NCBI GenBank assembly: GCA_017550335.1
Contig: JAFZPM010000034.1
Span: 24,970-88,969, forward strand
Length of the DNA stretch: 64,000 bases
From: Paludibacteraceae bacterium
Lineage (GTDB): Bacteria > Bacteroidota > Bacteroidia > Bacteroidales > Paludibacteraceae
Direction: 5' to 3'
The first letter of the stretch is position 1, and each line of letters opens with the position of its first letter. Below are positions 38,586 to 48,026 of the stretch, piece by piece. A program made the position numbers and the translations under genes. Under the pieces are notes generated by a model that made no database searches, had not been told where the DNA came from, and saw only the letters and a list, made by a program, of their open reading frames with translations.

Positions 38586-40460
38586 ATGGAATTTCATTAC
38601 GAAGTAATCGTCATCGGGGCCGGACACGCCGGTTGTGAGGCCGCAGCTGCCGCGGCAAACCTTGGTTCGAAAACATTGCTTATCACCATGGATATGCATA
38701 AAATCGCTCAAATGAGCTGCAACCCAGCCGTTGGTGGTATTGCTAAAGGACAAATTGTTAGGGAGATAGATGCTTTAGGAGGACAGATGGGTATCATCAC
38801 GGACCTCACCGCCATCCAATACAGATTGCTGAACCAATCCAAAGGTCCTGCCATGTGGAGCCCGCGCTCACAGGCCGACCGACAAAAATTCAGCGAGAAA
38901 TGGAGAAGTGTCCTGGAAAATACCGAAAACCTGAATATCTGGCAGGACTCTGTCGTCCATTTCCTTATCGAAAACAATGAAGTGCAGGGTGTCGTAACCA
39001 GCATGGGCGCGACATTCAAGGCGAAGTGTGTCGTGCTGACCGCCGGCACATTCCTCACGGGCCTCATCCACTGCGGAAGAACACAAATCGCCGCAGGAAG
39101 AATCTCTGAGCCAGCATCTTACGGATTGACGGAACAACTCAAGGAATTGGGCATCCGGACAGATAGGATGAAAACTGGTACGCCTGTGCGCATCGATGGT
39201 AGGACGATAGATTTCTCTGTCATGACGGTTCAAGGCGGAGAGGATGATTTCCATAAATTCTCTTACCTGGACTTCAAGCCAAGACCGCTCAAACAGAGGG
39301 ATTGCTTCATCACCCACACCAACGAGAAGACACATGAGATCCTTCGTGCGGGTTTACCGGATTCTCCTCTTTACAACGGACAAATCAAGAGTATCGGTCC
39401 ACGTTATTGCCCAAGCATAGAGACGAAAATCGTCACATTCGCGGACAAGACGCAACACCAGCTCTTCCTCGAACCAGAAGGCGAAACCACACAAGAATAT
39501 TACCTTAACGGATTTTCATCATCGTTACCGATTGATATTCAGTTAAATGCGTTGAAAACCATCCGTGGTTTGGAGAACGCTGTCGTCTATCGTCCTGGCT
39601 ATGCCATCGAATATGATTTCTTCGATCCGACGCAATTGCACCATAACCTGGAGTCGAAGGTGATCAAAAACCTGTTCTTCGCCGGACAGGTGAACGGTAC
39701 CACAGGATATGAGGAGGCTGCCGGACAGGGTATCATCGCCGGTATCAACGCCCACATCAATTGCCACGGCGGCAAACCATTCACCTTGAGCAGAAACGAA
39801 GCCTACATCGGCGTGCTCATCGACGATTTGGTGACGAAAGGGGTGGACGAGCCATACAGAATGTTCACTTCACGGGCTGAATACAGAATTCTCCTAAGGC
39901 AAGACGATGCCGACGCGCGCCTGACACCTAAGGCATACGAGCTCGGTTTAGCCAAAAAAGAACGTTACGACCTCTACGTGGAGAAAAAGAAGGAGGTGGA
40001 AAGAATTGTCGATTTCATCGAGAATTTCTCCATCAGAGCCAACCTGATCAACGACTTCCTGGAAAAGAACGGAACATCCGCTCTGAAGAACGGATGCAAG
40101 CTGGTGGACTTAGTGAACCGTCCTCAGCTGACCATCAAACAGCTATCCGAAGGCATCGCACCTCTAAAAGCGGCGCTCGACAAGATACCTAACCGAAAAG
40201 AGGAAATCACGGAAGCGGCTGAGATTCAGATAAAATACAAAGGGTACATCGATCGGGAAACAATGATTGCCGATAAACTTAAACGCTTGGAAAACATACA
40301 GATAAAAGGTAGATTCGACTACTCTACCCTGCAATCATTGTCGACGGAGGCGCGTCAGAAACTAACACGCATCGACCCGGAAACCATCGGTCAGGCCAGC
40401 CGTATTCCAGGCATTTCGCCAAGCGACATCAACATTCTCTTAATCCTAATGGGCAGATAG
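38586..40460 (+). CDS. mnmG: tRNA uridine 5-carboxymethylaminomethyl modification enzyme MnmG (GidA)
   Basis: A 624-residue FAD protein. VIVIGAGHAGCEAAAAAA holds the dinucleotide-binding GxGxxG at 11-16, with IAQMSCNPAVGGIAKGQIVREIDALGG, GTFLTGLIHCG, FFAGQVNGTTGYEEAAGQG and the C-terminal tRNA-binding helical domain ending PGISPSDINILLILMGR. With MnmE it installs cmnm5 at wobble U34. The gene starts a five-gene plus-strand operon with uvrC one base after its stop. MnmG is often close to the replication origin. A TACTTTG element at 38559-38565 may be its -7 box (one base short of consensus). Confidence 0.97.
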   Translation: MEFHYEVIVIGAGHAGCEAAAAAANLGSKTLLITMDMHKIAQMSCNPAVGGIAKGQIVREIDALGGQMGIITDLTAIQYRLLNQSKGPAMWSPRSQADRQKFSEKWRSVLENTENLNIWQDSVVHFLIENNEVQGVVTSMGATFKAKCVVLTAGTFLTGLIHCGRTQIAAGRISEPASYGLTEQLKELGIRTDRMKTGTPVRIDGRTIDFSVMTVQGGEDDFHKFSYLDFKPRPLKQRDCFITHTNEKTHEILRAGLPDSPLYNGQIKSIGPRYCPSIETKIVTFADKTQHQLFLEPEGETTQEYYLNGFSSSLPIDIQLNALKTIRGLENAVVYRPGYAIEYDFFDPTQLHHNLESKVIKNLFFAGQVNGTTGYEEAAGQGIIAGINAHINCHGGKPFTLSRNEAYIGVLIDDLVTKGVDEPYRMFTSRAEYRILLRQDDADARLTPKAYELGLAKKERYDLYVEKKKEVERIVDFIENFSIRANLINDFLEKNGTSALKNGCKLVDLVNRPQLTIKQLSEGIAPLKAALDKIPNRKEEITEAAEIQIKYKGYIDRETMIADKLKRLENIQIKGRFDYSTLQSLSTEARQKLTRIDPETIGQASRIPGISPSDINILLILMGR

Positions 40461-40461
40461 T

Positions 40462-42279
40462 ATGGAGAAGGAGGTTTCACACGTAAAACAGATTGTTTTG
40501 TCCCTTCCGGAAAGTCCAGGCATATACCAATACCTGAACGACAAAAACGAGATAATCTACGTTGGAAAGGCGAAAAATCTGAAAAGAAGAGTCTCCTCCT
40601 ACTTCAACAAAGAGCAGCAAAGCGTAAAGACAAGAGTGTTGGTGAAACAGATAGCCGACATCAAATACATCGTCGTCGAAAGCGAACAAGACGCCCTGTT
40701 GCTCGAAAACAGTCTGATCAAAAAGCATCAGCCACGCTACAATATTCTGCTGAAGGACGGAAAGACATATCCTTGGATATGCGTGAAGAACGAGTTTTTC
40801 CCTAGAATATTCAAAACGAGGAACATGGTGAAGGACGGATCCATCTACTACGGTCCCTACACCTACCTGCCCGCCATCCATATTTTGCTGGAACTCATAT
40901 CGGAACTCTACCCGATCAGGAATTGTAAGCTCAACCTAACGCCGGACAACATCAACGAAGGAAAATTCAAGGTTTGCCTTCAATACCACATCAAGAAGTG
41001 TAAGGGGTGCTGTGAAGGGTTACAAAGCTTGGAGGAATACAACAAAAACATCGGTGAAATCAAGCTTTTATTGAAAGGAGAGTTAGGCGAACTGGAAAAA
41101 ACGCTGAAGGAAAAAATGATGCTTTTGGCCGAAGAACTGAAGTTCGAAGAGGCGCAAAACATAAAAGATAAGTTGGACGCTTTGGCACGCTACAAAGCCA
41201 AGTCCACCATCGTAAATCCTTCGCTCACCAACATCGACACATTTGCCATAGAAATCGATGAAAACGATGCTTTTGTGAATTTCCTGAAGGTGACGAACGG
41301 CACCATCTCCCAAGCCTATACCCTGGAATACAAGATACGGACCGACGAGGAAAAAGAGGAAATTCTTGCGACAGCGATTACCGAATTACGGGAAAGATTT
41401 AAAAGTACCTCCCGTGAGATCATCGTTCCTTTCGAGATCGGCTACGAATTCAAGAACACGGTGATCACCATCCCGCAAAAAGGAGACAAAAGGAAACTGC
41501 TCGACCTATCCATCCAGAATGTGAAACAATACCGTTTCGACCGCATGAAGCAGATGGAGAAATTCAATCCGGAGCAACGCGCCACCAAAATGCTGAAGGC
41601 CATACAGAACCTGCTCCAATTGGACAAAATCCCCGTTCAAATCGAATGTTTTGATAATTCCAACATACAAGGAAGCGATGCGGTAGCCGCCTGCGTAGTC
41701 TACAAAATGGCGAAACCATCGAAGAATGATTACAGAAAATACAACATCAAGACGGTGGTCGGACCAGACGACTACGCCTCCATGAAAGAGGTGGTCCGAA
41801 GAAGATACAGCCGGCTGATGGAAGAGGAGCAGCCGCTGCCCCAACTCATCATCGCCGATGGTGGCATCGGACAGATGGAGGTGATCAGGGAAGTGGTAGA
41901 AGACGAGCTTCATTTAGGAATACCCATCGCCGGCTTGGCCAAGAACGAAAAGCACCGCACGAAAGAGCTAATTTTCGGCTTTCCACCGAGGATTATTAAC
42001 CTCGACCCAACGGATGAAACCTTCCGTTTCTTCGCATCCATCCAGGATGAGGTGCACCGTTTCGCCATCAAATTCCACAGAGAGAAGCGAAGCAAGAACA
42101 TGATCAGGACTGAATTGGACATCAAAGGGATCGGCGAAAAAACACAAGAAGCGCTCATTAAGAAATTCAAGAGCGTGAAACGGATCAAGGAGCTTAGTTT
42201 CGAGGAATTGTCCGCTGAGATTGGTAAAAATAAAGCAAGAATAATTGTAGATTATTTCAATAATAATAAAAATGAATAA
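40462..42279 (+). CDS. uvrC: Excinuclease ABC subunit C
   Basis: A 605-residue protein. The N-terminal GIY-YIG nuclease (SPGIYQYLNDKNEIIYVGKAKNLKRR, G20-Y22 and Y33-G35) makes the 3' incision. A UvrBC-binding UVR motif with LKFEEAQNIKDKLDAL follows, then the RNase H-like 5' nuclease (IECFDNSNIQGSDAVAACVV ... LIIADGGIGQMEV) and a C-terminal HhH domain (DIKGIGEKTQEALIKKFKSV). It acts with UvrA/UvrB in nucleotide-excision repair. It is packed tightly against mnmG. Confidence 0.97.
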   Translation: MEKEVSHVKQIVLSLPESPGIYQYLNDKNEIIYVGKAKNLKRRVSSYFNKEQQSVKTRVLVKQIADIKYIVVESEQDALLLENSLIKKHQPRYNILLKDGKTYPWICVKNEFFPRIFKTRNMVKDGSIYYGPYTYLPAIHILLELISELYPIRNCKLNLTPDNINEGKFKVCLQYHIKKCKGCCEGLQSLEEYNKNIGEIKLLLKGELGELEKTLKEKMMLLAEELKFEEAQNIKDKLDALARYKAKSTIVNPSLTNIDTFAIEIDENDAFVNFLKVTNGTISQAYTLEYKIRTDEEKEEILATAITELRERFKSTSREIIVPFEIGYEFKNTVITIPQKGDKRKLLDLSIQNVKQYRFDRMKQMEKFNPEQRATKMLKAIQNLLQLDKIPVQIECFDNSNIQGSDAVAACVVYKMAKPSKNDYRKYNIKTVVGPDDYASMKEVVRRRYSRLMEEEQPLPQLIIADGGIGQMEVIREVVEDELHLGIPIAGLAKNEKHRTKELIFGFPPRIINLDPTDETFRFFASIQDEVHRFAIKFHREKRSKNMIRTELDIKGIGEKTQEALIKKFKSVKRIKELSFEELSAEIGKNKARIIVDYFNNNKNE

Positions 42280-42311
42280 TCATATAATTTTAGAATTAAT
42301 ATAAAAAATAT

Positions 42312-42764
42312 ATGAGAGTAGTTATACAAAGGGTCACGCACGCATCGGTCACTATCGACGGCAAAATCAAGTCTAAGATAGGAAACGGACTGCTTGTACT
42401 GGTAGGAATTGAAGACAGGGACACGGAGGAAGACATAGAATGGCTGAGCGGAAAGATCGTCAACATTCGTATATTTGACGATGAAAACGGAGTGATGAAC
42501 AAATCCGTGAAAGATGTGGAAGGAGAGATATTGGTGGTCAGCCAATTCACCCTACAAGCGATGACGAAGAAAGGGAATCGTCCCTCCTACATACGTGCCA
42601 GCAAGGCAGATTTCGCCATACCAATGTATGAGAAATTCTGTGCGCAAGTAGAAGCAGACTTAGGGAAAGCGATAGGAACGGGCGAATTCGGAGCGGACAT
42701 GAAAGTTGAACTGCTCAACAACGGACCTGTCACGATATGGATAGATTCACAGAACAGAGAATAA
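42312..42764 (+). CDS. dtd: D-aminoacyl-tRNA deacylase
   Basis: A 150-residue protein of the DTD1 family, starting MRVVIQRVTHASVTIDGK. It has the catalytic motif SQFTLQAMTKKGNRPSY (SQFTLxA) and the NxGPVT/I motif near the end (LLNNGPVTIWID), which forms the cross-subunit Gly-cisPro site. It hydrolyses D-amino acids from mischarged tRNAs. Third gene in the mnmG operon, 32 bp after uvrC. Confidence 0.97.
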   Translation: MRVVIQRVTHASVTIDGKIKSKIGNGLLVLVGIEDRDTEEDIEWLSGKIVNIRIFDDENGVMNKSVKDVEGEILVVSQFTLQAMTKKGNRPSYIRASKADFAIPMYEKFCAQVEADLGKAIGTGEFGADMKVELLNNGPVTIWIDSQNRE

Positions 42765-42776
42765 AAAGAGAAATAT

Positions 42777-44045
42777 ATGAATATAAAAAGAGAAGATTTC
42801 GAGATAATGGCGCCTGTAGGCTCGTACGAAAGTCTGCAAGCAGCCATCCAATCGGGGGCCAATTCAGTCTATTTCGGCATAGAAAAACTGAATATGCGTT
42901 CCCGTTCCGCCAGCAATTTCAGCACGGAGGACCTTCGAAAAATCGTCAGCATATGCAAAGAGAACGGCATAAAAAGTTACTTAACCGTAAACACAGTCAT
43001 TTACAATGACGATTTGGAGTTGATGAAAGAGATCATCGACACCGCCAAAGAGGTTGGGGTAAGTGCCATCATCGCGGCGGATGTAGCGGCGATGACATAC
43101 GCCTACAGCATTGGTGTCGAAGTGCATCTCTCCACTCAATTGAACATCGCGAATGTAGAGGCCTTAAAATTCTATGCGAGATATGCGGATGTAGTTGTCC
43201 TTGCGCGTGAATGCAACATGGATCAAGTGAGGAACATTTGGGAAGCTATTCAGGAAGAGCAGATCAAAGGACCCAAAGGAGAGCTCATAAAGATTGAGAT
43301 GTTCTGCCACGGTGCACTTTGCATGGCGGTTTCGGGCAAGTGTTATTTAAGCCTGCACGAGCTCAACGCATCGGCCAATAGAGGAGCCTGCTATCAAGTT
43401 TGCCGCCATGGCTATCGGTTAATCGATGATGAAAGCGACATAGAAATCAAGGTAGACAATCAATATCTGATGTCGCCAAAAGATTTAAAAACCATCCATT
43501 TCATCAATAAACTGATTGAATCAGGTGTCAGGGTACTGAAAATAGAAGGACGCGCAAGAGGACCTGAATATGTAAAAACTGTGGTTTCATGTTATGACGA
43601 AGCGATAAACTCCTACTTAGACGGAACATACAGCGAAGAGAAAATAGCGCAGTGGGACGAGAGGCTCAGCAAAGTGTTCAACCGAGGATTTTGGAATGGA
43701 TATTATTTAGGCCAACGCTTAGGAGAATGGAGTTCCACCTATGGATCTGAAGCCACAAAGAAAAAAGTGTATGTAGGCAAAGGAATGAAATATTACTCCA
43801 AATTAGGTGTGGGCGAATTCTTAGTAGAGACCAAATACGGTATCAAAAAAGGAGATGATATACTCATCATCGGACCAACCACAGGAGTCATAGAATTGAA
43901 AGTCGGTGAAATTCACGTCGGAGATTCAACCGCTGAAAAATGTGAGAAAGGAGATTTATTCTCCATTGCAGTTCCTGAAAAAATCAGGAACTCAGACAAA
44001 CTCTACAAATGGGTAGATTCATCTGAAATCATAAAAGGAGAATAA
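42777..44045 (+). CDS. Peptidase U32 family protein (TrhP/RlhA-like RNA hydroxylase)
   Basis: A 422-residue protein with a TIM-barrel-like N-terminus (FEIMAPVGSYESLQAAIQSGANSVYFG) and the U32 signature EMFCHGALCMAVSGKCYLS. Cysteines at 177, 182, 189, 205 and 209 fit the proposed iron-sulphur ligands. Despite the peptidase name, U32 members TrhP and RlhA use prephenate-dependent hydroxylation of RNA (ho5U34 in tRNA or ho5C in 23S rRNA). Its place among mnmG, dtd and dusB supports a tRNA role. A parS site follows its stop codon after one base. Confidence 0.85.
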   Translation: MNIKREDFEIMAPVGSYESLQAAIQSGANSVYFGIEKLNMRSRSASNFSTEDLRKIVSICKENGIKSYLTVNTVIYNDDLELMKEIIDTAKEVGVSAIIAADVAAMTYAYSIGVEVHLSTQLNIANVEALKFYARYADVVVLARECNMDQVRNIWEAIQEEQIKGPKGELIKIEMFCHGALCMAVSGKCYLSLHELNASANRGACYQVCRHGYRLIDDESDIEIKVDNQYLMSPKDLKTIHFINKLIESGVRVLKIEGRARGPEYVKTVVSCYDEAINSYLDGTYSEEKIAQWDERLSKVFNRGFWNGYYLGQRLGEWSSTYGSEATKKKVYVGKGMKYYSKLGVGEFLVETKYGIKKGDDILIIGPTTGVIELKVGEIHVGDSTAEKCEKGDLFSIAVPEKIRNSDKLYKWVDSSEIIKGE

Positions 44046-44061
44046 TGTTCCACGTGAAACA
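44046..44061. promoter_or_regulatory. parS site 1 (ParB binding)
   Basis: TGTTCCACGTGAAACA is a 16-bp match to the bacterial chromosomal parS consensus TGTTNCACGTGAAACA. It sits in the 33-bp gap between the U32 and dusB genes. Confidence 0.85.
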
Positions 44062-44078
44062 TTTTAGATAATTACAAC

Positions 44079-45065
44079 ATGAAGATAGGAAATATAGAGT
44101 TCGGAGAGTATCCACTTTTCTTAGCACCCATGGAGGATGTGACAGATCCAACATTCAGATTGCTATGCAAAAGGTTTGGTGCAGACATGGTTTATTCAGA
44201 ATTCGTCTCAGCTGATGCATTGATCAGAAATGTGCAAAGCACTGAAAGAAAGCTAAATATAAACGATGAAGAGAGGCCAGTCGTCATCCAACTATACGGA
44301 AGAGATCCCGAACCAATAGCTGAAGCAGCTAAGATGGCTGAAGCAGCACATCCAGATATCATAGACCTAAACTTCGGATGCCCAGTTAAAAAAGTGGCAG
44401 GAAAAGGTGGTGGTGCAGGATTACTAAAAGATATACCAAAAATGCTGGAAATCATAAAAGCAGTCGTAAAGGCAGTGAATACACCTGTCACCGTAAAGAC
44501 AAGGTTAGGATGGGATGAAAACAACAAAATCATCACTACCCTAGCGGAACAAATTCAAGACTGCGGTGCACAAGCTTTGGCTATACACGGAAGAACCAGG
44601 TCTCAAATGTATACAGGTTCCGCAGACTGGACACTGATTGGAGAGGTGAAAAACAATCCACGAATCAAAATACCAATCATCGGAAACGGTGATGTGACAA
44701 CACCTGAAAGGGCAAAAGAATGTTTTGATAAATACGGTGTGGATGCAGTGATGATAGGTAGAGCGACATTCGGTAATCCATGGATATTTGAGGAAATCAA
44801 ATACTACCTAAAGAATGGAGAGAGAATGGAAAAGAAACCATTCGAATACTATATCGGAATACTCAAGGAACACATAGAAAAAAACATAGAATGGTTGGGC
44901 GAGATAAGAGGAATCATTCACACCAGAAGACACCTGGCATCAACCCCACTGCTAAAAGGAATAGACAATTTCAAACAAACAAGGATTGCGATCCTTCGAG
45001 CACAAACCAAAGATGAACTGATTGAAATCCTCGATGGAATCAAAGAAAAATACAATCTAGTGTAA
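44079..45065 (+). CDS. dusB: tRNA-dihydrouridine synthase, DusB type
   Basis: A 328-residue FMN enzyme. LFLAPMEDVTDPTFR is the N-terminal FMN-binding block, IDLNFGCPVKKVAGKGGGAGLL contains the catalytic Cys101, LAIHGRTRSQMYTG carries the His-Gly-Arg-Thr motif, and IIGNGDVTTPERAKECFDKYGVDAVMIGRATFGNPWIF closes the barrel. The enzyme reduces uridines in the tRNA D-loop (U17-type for DusB) using NADPH. Last gene of the mnmG operon; a strong terminator follows. Confidence 0.93.
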   Translation: MKIGNIEFGEYPLFLAPMEDVTDPTFRLLCKRFGADMVYSEFVSADALIRNVQSTERKLNINDEERPVVIQLYGRDPEPIAEAAKMAEAAHPDIIDLNFGCPVKKVAGKGGGAGLLKDIPKMLEIIKAVVKAVNTPVTVKTRLGWDENNKIITTLAEQIQDCGAQALAIHGRTRSQMYTGSADWTLIGEVKNNPRIKIPIIGNGDVTTPERAKECFDKYGVDAVMIGRATFGNPWIFEEIKYYLKNGERMEKKPFEYYIGILKEHIEKNIEWLGEIRGIIHTRRHLASTPLLKGIDNFKQTRIAILRAQTKDELIEILDGIKEKYNLV

Positions 45066-45072
45066 AAATAAT

Positions 45073-45105
45073 TAAGGGTGAATTTTGCAATTCACCCTTA
45101 TATTT
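45073..45105. terminator. Bidirectional terminator between dusB and polA
   Basis: TAAGGGTGAATT (45073-45084) and AATTCACCCTTA (45089-45100) form a perfect 12-bp stem with a TTGC loop, then TATTTTA. Both converging genes end nearby. Confidence 0.9.
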
Positions 45106-45111
45106 TACTAT

Positions 45112-45127
45112 TGTTCCACGTGGAACA
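45112..45127. promoter_or_regulatory. parS site 2 (ParB binding)
   Basis: TGTTCCACGTGGAACA, a perfect 16-bp palindrome matching the chromosomal parS consensus with symmetrical arms. It lies between the dusB/polA terminator and the polA stop codon, 1066 bp from parS site 1. Confidence 0.85.
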
Positions 45128-45138
45128 TAAATTAAAAA

Positions 45139-47907
45139 TTAGTGCGCCTCCAACCAATTGCTACCAATTCCGCACTCAGCGACCAAAGGTACTTTTAGTT
45201 TTACAGCGTTCTCCATTTCATGAACCACAATGGATTTTACCTTTTCCAACTCACTATTCAAAACCGTAAAGTTCAACTCGTCATGTACCTGCAGAATCAT
45301 CTTTGATGAAATATTTTCTTCCTTGAATCTTCTGAAAATATTAATCATTGCAATCTTAATGATGTCTGCAGCAGTACCCTGAATTGGAGCATTGACCGCA
45401 TTTCGTTCCGCATAACCACGCACCACACTATTATGTGAATTAATATCCGGTAAATATCTGCGCCTACCAAATAACGTCTCCACATATCCTTTCTCACGAG
45501 CAAAAGCAATAATCGAATCAGTATAATTTTTAATTTTCGGATAACTCAAGAAATAATCATCAATCAGCTGCTTCGCCTCCGTACGGGAAATATCCAAACG
45601 ATCGGCCAAACCAAAAGCAGAGATACCATATATAATTCCGAAATTGGCCGTCTTCGCCTTTCGTCTCATATCCTTATCCACATCATCAATATCCACCTTA
45701 AAAACTTTAGCAGCCGTTGCGGTATGGATATCATATCCTTTATTGAAAGCTTCGATCAAATTTTCATCATCACTCAAATGAGCCATGAGTCGTAATTCAA
45801 TCTGCGAATAATCGGCCGAAAGAAAAGTGGAACCCTCATCTGGTACAAACGCTTTTCGAATCTCCTTACCATCCTCATCACGAATAGGAATATTCTGCAG
45901 GTTCGGATTACTAGAACTAAGACGCCCTGTAGCAGCAACCGTCTGGTTGTAAGAAGTATGAATTTTACCAGTCTTGGAATTAACCAAATCGGGCAATGTA
46001 TCAACATAGGTGGTCAACAATTTCTTTAGGCCACGATACTCTAAGATTAGATTAATGATTGGATGCTTTCCTTTCAAAGAAACTAAAACCTCCTCCGAAG
46101 TTGAATATAAACCGGTCTTCGTTTTGCGAGGTTTCTCAACAATCTTTAAACGATCATAAATCAACTCACCAACCTGACGAGGAGAAGAGATATTGAACTC
46201 ATATCCTGAAAGATTAAAAATTTCCTTTTCCTTTTCAGCAATACGTTCATTCAACGAAACTGAAAATTGTTTCAAAGCTTCAGAATTAATGGATACACCA
46301 GTATACTCCATATCAGCCAAGACAGGCATAAGAGGCATCTCAATTTCATAAAAAATATTCTCAAGATTATTATCCTTCAACTGAGCCTCAAAAACATTCT
46401 TCAAACGTAAAGTGACATCCGCATCTTCCGCAGCATAATCACATAGTCTGTCGATATCAAGTGTACGAATATCCGTAGTCTTCGTATTACGTCCCTCGCA
46501 TAACTCCTCATACGTGATCGTCTTATAATTCAAATAGATCTCCGCCAAATAATCCATACCATGACGAAGATCCGGTTGCAAAAGATAATGGGCAATCATC
46601 GTATCGAACATTTTTCCTTTCAATTCGATACCATATTGCTTCAACATCAACAAATCGAACTTAATATTCTGACCAATCTTCAGAACAGACTCATTTTCGA
46701 AAATAGGTTTGAAACGTTGTAAGAATTTTTCTGCCTCACCCCTACCCTTCGGAATCGGAATGTAAAATGCTTCAAATTCCTTCCAAGAAAAGGAAAAACC
46801 GACTAATTCGTCAGAAATTGTGTTCGTACCCGTAGTTTCCGTGTCAAAACAGAAAAATTCCTGTTTACTCAAATTAGCCAAAAAATCGACTATAAGTTCC
46901 TCACTATCAATTAATTGATACTTATGAGAAGTAGAAGTTAAGTCGCTGAGATTTGAATATTTTATTTCACCCGTATGTTCGTCCACGTATTCATCAAAGA
47001 GAGAGAGTTGAGTAGCCTCTTTATTTTTCTTAGCAACAGGTTGAGGTTCCAATTTTGAAAGAAGATTCTTAAACTCCAAATCGGTGTACAAAACTTTCAA
47101 CTTTTCAACATCCGGATTTTTATAAACCAAAAGCTCCTCATTAAAATCAATCGGAACATCCACACGGATAGTCGCCAAAAATTTAGAGAACTTAATCAGC
47201 TCAACATTCTCCTCCACCTTCTTTTTCAAAGCACCCTTCAACTCCTCGGTATGAGCAAGAAGATTATCAATGGAACCAAACTCGGCCAACAACTTCACGG
47301 CCGTCTTCTCCCCTACCCCCGGACAACCAGGAATATTATCAGAAGCATCACCCATCAGACCCAAATAATCAATGATCTGATCAGTGGAAGTCAACTGCCA
47401 CTTTTCGCAAGCCGCCGAAACACCCAACGTCTCATAACCACCCCCATGACGAGGACGATACAAAAGAACCTTATCAGAAATCAGCTGCGCATAATCCTTA
47501 TCCGGAGTCAACATATAAACAAGGAAACCCTTGGATTCAGCCATCTTGGAAACAGTACCGATGACATCATCCGCCTCGAACCCAGGAACCTCGAGAATAG
47601 GAATATTGAAAGCGGAAATAACCTCCTTAATGATTGGAACAGAAAGCTTTATGTCCTCAGGTGTCGCTTCACGTTGCGCCTTATATTCAGGGTAAGCCTC
47701 ATGCCGAAACGTAGGTCCGGAAGGATCAAAGGCAACAGCTATATGGGTAGGAGATTCAGACTTGATAACCTCCTGCAACACATTCACAAAACCTAAAATC
47801 GCAGAGGTGTTAAGACCTTTTGAATTGATACGAGGGTTCTTAATGAAAGCATAATATGATCGATAAATCAAAGCGTATGCATCAATTAAGAGAAGCTTTT
47901 TATCCAT
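45139..47907 (-). CDS. polA: DNA polymerase I
   Basis: A 922-residue protein with all three domains: the N-terminal 5'-3' exonuclease/flap nuclease (KLLLIDAYALIYRSYYAF, PGFEADDVIGTVS, DYLGLMGDASDNIPGCPGVGEKTAVKLL), the 3'-5' proofreading domain with intact FCFDTETTGT and a later DYAAEDADVTLRL, and the family A polymerase (SADYSQIELRLMAHLS, RRKAKTANFGIIYGISAFGL, LQVHDELNFTV). It fills gaps in repair and removes primers from Okazaki fragments. The -7 box TAACTTTG lies on the minus strand at 47929-47936. Confidence 0.97.
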   Translation of the reverse strand: MDKKLLLIDAYALIYRSYYAFIKNPRINSKGLNTSAILGFVNVLQEVIKSESPTHIAVAFDPSGPTFRHEAYPEYKAQREATPEDIKLSVPIIKEVISAFNIPILEVPGFEADDVIGTVSKMAESKGFLVYMLTPDKDYAQLISDKVLLYRPRHGGGYETLGVSAACEKWQLTSTDQIIDYLGLMGDASDNIPGCPGVGEKTAVKLLAEFGSIDNLLAHTEELKGALKKKVEENVELIKFSKFLATIRVDVPIDFNEELLVYKNPDVEKLKVLYTDLEFKNLLSKLEPQPVAKKNKEATQLSLFDEYVDEHTGEIKYSNLSDLTSTSHKYQLIDSEELIVDFLANLSKQEFFCFDTETTGTNTISDELVGFSFSWKEFEAFYIPIPKGRGEAEKFLQRFKPIFENESVLKIGQNIKFDLLMLKQYGIELKGKMFDTMIAHYLLQPDLRHGMDYLAEIYLNYKTITYEELCEGRNTKTTDIRTLDIDRLCDYAAEDADVTLRLKNVFEAQLKDNNLENIFYEIEMPLMPVLADMEYTGVSINSEALKQFSVSLNERIAEKEKEIFNLSGYEFNISSPRQVGELIYDRLKIVEKPRKTKTGLYSTSEEVLVSLKGKHPIINLILEYRGLKKLLTTYVDTLPDLVNSKTGKIHTSYNQTVAATGRLSSSNPNLQNIPIRDEDGKEIRKAFVPDEGSTFLSADYSQIELRLMAHLSDDENLIEAFNKGYDIHTATAAKVFKVDIDDVDKDMRRKAKTANFGIIYGISAFGLADRLDISRTEAKQLIDDYFLSYPKIKNYTDSIIAFAREKGYVETLFGRRRYLPDINSHNSVVRGYAERNAVNAPIQGTAADIIKIAMINIFRRFKEENISSKMILQVHDELNFTVLNSELEKVKSIVVHEMENAVKLKVPLVAECGIGSNWLEAH

Positions 47908-47928
47908 AACCAGAAACTATTTAATTAA

Positions 47929-47936
47929 CAAAGTTA
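47929..47936 (-). promoter_or_regulatory. -7 box of polA
   Basis: Minus-strand TAACTTTG (plus CAAAGTTA), 22 bp before the ATG. The -33 region has no clear TTTG. Confidence 0.45.
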
Positions 47937-48026
47937 CAAAAATGAATAGAGAAAAAACGAATGAGGAAGAGAAAGGAAAATAATAAAGATTAATTTATTA
48001 AATTCGCGTAGAATTAAGGAAAGAAT

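Noticed and set aside
40470..40490. A parS-like stretch (TTTCACACGTAAAACA) near the uvrC start
   Set aside because: The central CACGTG core is broken and it lies within coding sequence; other CACGTG hits at 54.8 and 57.1 kb lack the flanking arms.
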